Part shown: piece by piece, positions 6,182 to 9,508 of the stretch
How the letters are laid out: every line of letters starts with the position of its first letter
How positions within the stretch are numbered: position 1 is the first letter of the stretch
Assembly (NCBI GenBank): GCA_900553765.1
Contig: USET01000039.1
Span: 1-9,508 of the forward strand
Direction: 5' to 3'
Source: an uncultured Mycoplasmatota bacterium
GTDB taxonomy: Bacteria > Bacillota_I > Bacilli_A > RF39 > UBA660
Length of the DNA: 9,508 bases
Notes under the pieces: generated by a model
Told to the model about the DNA's origin: nothing
What the model saw: only the letters and a program-made list of their open reading frames with translations
The model's database searches: none
Position numbers and translations under genes: made by a program

Positions 6182-6214
6182 AGTATACTACTTTCTGTTC
6201 ATCTATGCTATCAA
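6182..6214 (-). promoter_or_regulatory. Candidate promoter and palindrome ahead of the XRE-ogt-tag operon
   Basis: The perfect 10-bp palindrome TAGTATACTA lies at 6181-6190, immediately upstream of the XRE ribosome site. It contains TATACT (minus 6187-6182) and TAGTAT (6190-6185) as possible -10 boxes. TTGATA (6214-6209) stands 21 or 18 bases upstream of these, so spacing fits the second better. The palindrome overlapping the -10 would suit autorepression by the XRE protein. This is suggestive only. Confidence 0.4.
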
Positions 6215-6241
6215 CAGTCGCTTGCAATTATGCCCTTTTTA

Positions 6242-6301
6242 TTAACAATTTATCTTCTTACCTTTTTCATTTTCAATATATTCGTTATCATCTGAATTCA
6301 T
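6242..6301 (-). CDS. Possible 19-residue peptide ORF
   Basis: After the Asp-box gene stop (6318) there is GGAG, then ATG at 6301 and a 19-codon frame ending TAA at 6242, with sequence MNSDDNEYIENEKGKKINC. It is polar, with an acidic first half and a basic end, and has no recognisable family. The 154-base gap in which it lies (6164-6317) shows no convincing terminator. It could be a chance frame or the remnant of a longer gene. Confidence 0.2.
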   Translation of the reverse strand: MNSDDNEYIENEKGKKINC

Positions 6302-6317
6302 ATGACGGCTCCAATTC

Positions 6318-7445
6318 TTACTGATTTTCACTTAGTTGCTGCCAATGCAATCCGTTGTCATTACTGATGAATGTTATTTCTTTATCTTCGTAACCATCTC
6401 TATTTGAATTCAATTGATAAACAGAGCACTTCATTTTTAAACTATCTTTTTCATAATAAGGTATTTTTTCTATCGTGATATAATCGACATCTGGATTTTC
6501 GTATTCCACATTGACAGATGTAAATGTCTTACCACCATCATTTGTAACCATCAGTCCTTGGTTATTATTATTTAAATCAATATTTCCTGTCGAAACTGCA
6601 AATCCTAGCGTCTTACTAAGAAAGACAAATTTTGCTTCATTGCTTACTTGAATCGGATCTTCAGATACGACATAAAAACTTTCTCCATCATCTTTACTTT
6701 TAATTACATGCACCAACATATTTTGCCCCAATACATTATCTATTTTAGAAAATCTTAATATCGTTTGATCAAACTTCTTTTCGTATAATACTTCTCCGTC
6801 CTCTGGTAATATGTAATTTTCATTTTCGTTAAATTTATCATCTCCACTTATATCATTTTTTATACGATCAATGATCTTTCCATCTTTATCTTTTATAAAA
6901 GTTTCCATTCTTTTTGCTCTTATTTTCCCATTCTTATCATAATACGTATACTCTACTTGATCCGCACTGTTTGGATGTTCAAATGGATCAAAATCGCCTT
7001 CTCCAAAATCACCGTGCACTCTTACCTTCGTTCCCATGAGTAATGGTCCATAGTAGTCATAATAATCTACATCGACATGAAGAAATGATCTCACAACTGC
7101 TACATATTTTTTTCCATCTAACACTACCGTATGTTCAGGTCGATAACTAAATAACAAACCTATCTTAATAAAAGGAAACGAAACAAAGATCAATGTTGCC
7201 ATGAATATAAAACTTAATATAGAAATCGTAATAATAACTTTTTTACTTTCCGTCGACTTATATATTTGTTGAAGTATTCCTACAACAAACCCAACTACAG
7301 ATACAAAACTGATTACTATGATCATCCACGTTCTGAATCTGATGTTCATCAAGTACAAAATAAAACTTAAAATTAGGTTCACGCCAATAAAAACGAAATC
7401 ATATATAAGTATATTTTCTTTGATTTGATTCAATCTTCTTTTCAT
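6318..7445 (-). CDS. Three-helix membrane protein with extracytoplasmic Asp-box repeats
   Basis: A 375-residue protein I cannot assign to a named family. Three hydrophobic segments (about 13-33, 39-59 and 69-98) are followed by a large hydrophilic domain, which the basic N-terminus and helix count place outside the membrane. In its last 130 residues are three Asp-box (BNR-like) motifs, S-K-D-D-G-E-S-F (250-257), T-N-D-G-G-K-T-F (301-308) and S-N-D-N-G-L-H-W (361-368), spaced 51 and 60 residues apart as in beta-propeller blades. Three blades do not make a full propeller, so it may oligomerise or pair with another protein. The ATG has AGGTGAT upstream and follows the XRE gene by 10 bases, so the two are co-expressed and probably cooperate. 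Confidence 0.75.
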   Translation of the reverse strand: MKRRLNQIKENILIYDFVFIGVNLILSFILYLMNIRFRTWMIIVISFVSVVGFVVGILQQIYKSTESKKVIITISILSFIFMATLIFVSFPFIKIGLLFSYRPEHTVVLDGKKYVAVVRSFLHVDVDYYDYYGPLLMGTKVRVHGDFGEGDFDPFEHPNSADQVEYTYYDKNGKIRAKRMETFIKDKDGKIIDRIKNDISGDDKFNENENYILPEDGEVLYEKKFDQTILRFSKIDNVLGQNMLVHVIKSKDDGESFYVVSEDPIQVSNEAKFVFLSKTLGFAVSTGNIDLNNNNQGLMVTNDGGKTFTSVNVEYENPDVDYITIEKIPYYEKDSLKMKCSVYQLNSNRDGYEDKEITFISNDNGLHWQQLSENQ

Positions 7446-7455
7446 AATCTATCAC

Positions 7456-8469
7456 CTATTTTAAGATGATTCCCTTTTCGTAATCATCTAAATAATTTTC
7501 TTTGAGTATTAGATTCTTATCTTTAATGACAAACGTTGAAACATTCGGTATTTCTAAACCGCTCTTTTGTTCTGAAATCTCAGTTCTATAATAGACAAGT
7601 TCATCTTCCTTTATCTCAAATGTTCCATTGGACGCTTCTAACACCGTACTTTCATCATTACCATAATAAATCTTAAGAGACGCTAGCCATTTGTTACGGC
7701 CATCTTCCTTTTTTAGAGAAGGGATAAAATAAATTGACAATTCTGATTCTTCGTCATTCAAAGTCCGTATTGTATTCAACATTCCTAATTTTTCTTTATA
7801 TTCTTTAATTTGCAACTGATCACAATAATTGCCATTTTTAATATTGTAACTTGCTGTATTATAAAGTATGTTTCCTGTTACAGAATAATTTGCAACCGTT
7901 ACATCTGCATCACTATCGTAATAATAAGTTGTATCATTGCAAGCGATATGTTCTAACGTATTCAAATAATTTTTCATCTCACTTTTTAGAATGTTTTGCC
8001 CCCTAAAACTTTTATACGAGTAACTATCTTCATAATTCTCCAAGTGCCATGAAAACTTAGGTATTCCAAGATGAATTAACTTATCCTCGTTATGCGTATA
8101 TCTAATAGGAATGACATCATAGCCAAACGGAATCAGTTTAAATAAGACAACACTTAAAATTATGAAAAAAGGTAGCATGATTAAGATCGTCTTTTTTATG
8201 ACCTGTTTTTTTAATTTTCGTCTTTCTTCATTTAATATTTTTTCTACATCGACATGATTCTTCTGTTCTATTTGTAAAATACTATAAATATCCGTACCTA
8301 ATTCTGTCGCTAACTTTTCAAGAAGACTAATATCTGGCAAACTTAACCCTCGTTCCCATTTACTAACAGCTTTATCAGTAACAAATAATTTAGCTCCAAG
8401 TTCTTGTTGTGTTAAGCCTTTTTCTTTTCTAAGGGATGCAATAAACTTTCCAATTTTATTATTATCCAT
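7456..8469 (-). CDS. Membrane-anchored XRE-family regulator with extracytoplasmic domain
   Basis: A 337-residue one-component regulator. Residues 5-62 are a Cro/C1 HTH (FIASLRKEKGLTQQELGAKL, then VTDKAVSKWERGLSLPDISL). A charged linker (68-93) leads to one transmembrane helix (about 94-112, KTILIMLPFFIILSVVLF), and about 225 residues follow outside the cell. That outer part matches no family I recognise and is rich in Tyr and Asn. I chose ATG 8469 because GAGGTG lies 7 bases upstream; a GTG at 8478 would overlap that site. A good TATAAT precedes it. The layout implies that an outside signal controls DNA binding at the membrane. The Asp-box membrane protein downstream is the likely partner or target. 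Confidence 0.85.
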   Translation of the reverse strand: MDNNKIGKFIASLRKEKGLTQQELGAKLFVTDKAVSKWERGLSLPDISLLEKLATELGTDIYSILQIEQKNHVDVEKILNEERRKLKKQVIKKTILIMLPFFIILSVVLFKLIPFGYDVIPIRYTHNEDKLIHLGIPKFSWHLENYEDSYSYKSFRGQNILKSEMKNYLNTLEHIACNDTTYYYDSDADVTVANYSVTGNILYNTASYNIKNGNYCDQLQIKEYKEKLGMLNTIRTLNDEESELSIYFIPSLKKEDGRNKWLASLKIYYGNDESTVLEASNGTFEIKEDELVYYRTEISEQKSGLEIPNVSTFVIKDKNLILKENYLDDYEKGIILK

Positions 8470-8487
8470 ATCTCTCACCTCAACACT

Positions 8488-8493
8488 ATTATA
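8488..8493 (-). promoter_or_regulatory. -10 box of the membrane XRE operon
   Basis: A perfect TATAAT on the minus strand, 18 bases before the XRE ATG. No good -35 is visible 16-18 bases upstream (the best is GTGCTC), so an activator may be needed or the unit may also be read from upstream. Confidence 0.55.
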
Positions 8494-8541
8494 CTATAAA
8501 AATAGATTTGAGCACTCGACTGTTAGTTTACTCTATCTTTT

Positions 8542-8640
8542 TCATTCTTTATTTTCAGTTGAAATTTTTTTAATTCTATCAACACCCATTTTGGTAGTAT
8601 GAATTTTATCTATGTTGGATAACAATATTCCTTTATTCAT
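8542..8640 (-). pseudogene. Truncated DUF3781-like N-terminal stub
   Basis: A 32-codon frame with GGAG upstream, 33 bases after the glycosylase stop. Residues 9-25, NIDKIHTTKMGVDRIKK, resemble the N-terminal block of DUF3781 proteins as I recall them (a LHTT-x-x-G-x-x-RIKKNL pattern). The family normally continues for about 50 more residues with a conserved WY segment; here the frame changes after RIKK and stops. I find no continuation in the following bases, so the rest was probably deleted. It could instead be a genuine tiny peptide. The family match is from memory. Confidence 0.5.
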
Positions 8641-8673
8641 TTATCATCAACTCCATAATTCATTATCTTAATA

Positions 8674-9465
8674 TTAAATATCATCCAAATCAATTACTTT
8701 AGGACATGCATTCTTAAGTATACATTGATTGCATCTTGGATCTTTGGGCCTACAGATAGTTCTTCCTAATTTCCAACAAGTTAAATCTATAACACCTGGA
8801 AATTCAGGATTGATAGAACGTGCCTTATAAATTATCTTATCTATATTGTTCATGTCTTTTTTCTTAATCAATCCCATTCGCTTAAATAGCCGTTTCACAT
8901 GAATATCTGGAGATATATCTATAGAATAATAATCAGATAATGGTATTTTAAAATTTCTAGCAAGTATATTGGTCGCCATGGTGGCAATTTTAATTCCGAT
9001 GCCATCAAAGTCTAAAAATCGTGACACTACTGTCGCACTACTAGGATTTCCTTCCCATATATTAGAAGCATCACTGTTATATTCTTCAACAATTTTTTGG
9101 ACAGTTTTATAAAAAACTGTTGCCATATCATCGTTAAATCTATGTAGTTTTTTTTCATTAAATATTCTTTTATATTCATCTAAAGTGACATGATACAAAG
9201 TATCTATAGAAAAATCTCCTAAAGCCTGTTTTATTTCATAAGGTATAGACCAAGCTCTATCAGCATTAATTTGTCTATCCATCGCACAAGCTAAAACAAA
9301 AGCATGAGGATAATTTTCTAAATCACTTACCAATTTGTTTTTGTTCTCATCAGAAATTAAAATAACCTCTTTTACTTTTTCATATTCTTTGATAGACACT
9401 TGCTTTAATTTTTCTTCTATTGACTTTGAATCGATTAAATTTTGTTTTTTATTATTTTTCAACAC
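8674..9465 (-). CDS. Endonuclease III-like HhH-GPD DNA glycosylase with 4Fe-4S loop
   Basis: A 263-residue base-excision repair protein. The helix-hairpin-helix reads FDGIGIKIATMAT (153-165), with Lys159 aligned to the Schiff-base Lys120 of E. coli Nth. Asp187 in SPDIHVKRL aligns with catalytic Asp138. The C-terminus holds Cys238, Cys245, Cys248 and Cys254, the exact C-x6-C-x2-C-x5-C spacing of the Nth/MutY cluster. A bifunctional glycosylase/AP lyase is therefore predicted. An extra N-terminal region with HAFVLACAMDRQINADRAW (54-72) is unlike standard Nth, so this is a divergent subfamily with unknown base specificity. The start is GTG 9465, with AAGGTG 10 bases upstream and a stop codon directly before it; TTG 9462 is an alternative. 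Only 43 bases upstream are in the window. Confidence 0.82.
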   Translation of the reverse strand: MLKNNKKQNLIDSKSIEEKLKQVSIKEYEKVKEVILISDENKNKLVSDLENYPHAFVLACAMDRQINADRAWSIPYEIKQALGDFSIDTLYHVTLDEYKRIFNEKKLHRFNDDMATVFYKTVQKIVEEYNSDASNIWEGNPSSATVVSRFLDFDGIGIKIATMATNILARNFKIPLSDYYSIDISPDIHVKRLFKRMGLIKKKDMNNIDKIIYKARSINPEFPGVIDLTCWKLGRTICRPKDPRCNQCILKNACPKVIDLDDI

Positions 9466-9508
9466 CTATACATCACACCTTCATATTGCTATTTATCTAT
9501 TGCATCGG

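Noticed and set aside
1..9508. CRISPR arrays, tRNA or rRNA genes, transposase genes
   Set aside because: No regularly spaced repeats, no cloverleaf or rRNA-like segments and no transposase or integrase motifs were seen on either strand.

Overview
The window reads as chromosomal DNA of a low-GC Firmicute (Bacillota), probably a gut-type Clostridia or Erysipelotrichia relative. The grounds are the strongly AT-rich sequence, the G-rich Shine-Dalgarno sites (AAAGGAG, GGAGG, GGGGG), the near-consensus TATAAT boxes, and the gene repertoire. Genus cannot be fixed from the sequence alone. Every gene I can support lies on the minus strand, so transcription runs from high to low coordinates. No gene-free stretch exceeds 300 bases.

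From high to low coordinates, the layout is as follows. (1) 9465-8674 is an endonuclease III-like HhH-GPD DNA glycosylase with a complete 4Fe-4S cysteine loop. A 32-codon stub at 8640-8542 follows it and looks like the N-terminus of a DUF3781 protein. (2) 8469-6318 is a two-gene unit: a membrane-anchored XRE regulator with a large extracytoplasmic domain, then a three-helix membrane protein whose outer part carries three Asp-box motifs. (3) 6163-4594 is an alkylation-repair unit: an XRE regulator gene interrupted by a 62-nt GC-rich insert, then ogt and tag, which overlap by 4 bp. A clear intrinsic terminator (4522-4496) closes it. (4) 4477-1844 is a MerR-controlled operon: a 19-bp-spacer promoter with a dyad, a MerR regulator resembling the AdhR/NmlR type, a membrane-anchored flavodoxin, a soluble flavodoxin with an altered FMN phosphate loop, and an alpha/beta hydrolase with a cysteine nucleophile. 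A terminator at 1839-1816 ends it. (5) 1834-1 holds rarA (AAA+ replication-fork repair ATPase), whose promoter overlaps that terminator, followed three bases later by a secreted CHAP-domain protein that runs off the window edge.

The theme is genome maintenance (EndoIII-like, Ogt, Tag, RarA) interleaved with small stress-response units. The units most likely to hold something undescribed are the membrane XRE/Asp-box pair and the MerR-flavodoxin-hydrolase operon, which looks like an electrophile or redox response. The 62-nt insert in the repair operon's regulator is the clearest unexplained piece of DNA.
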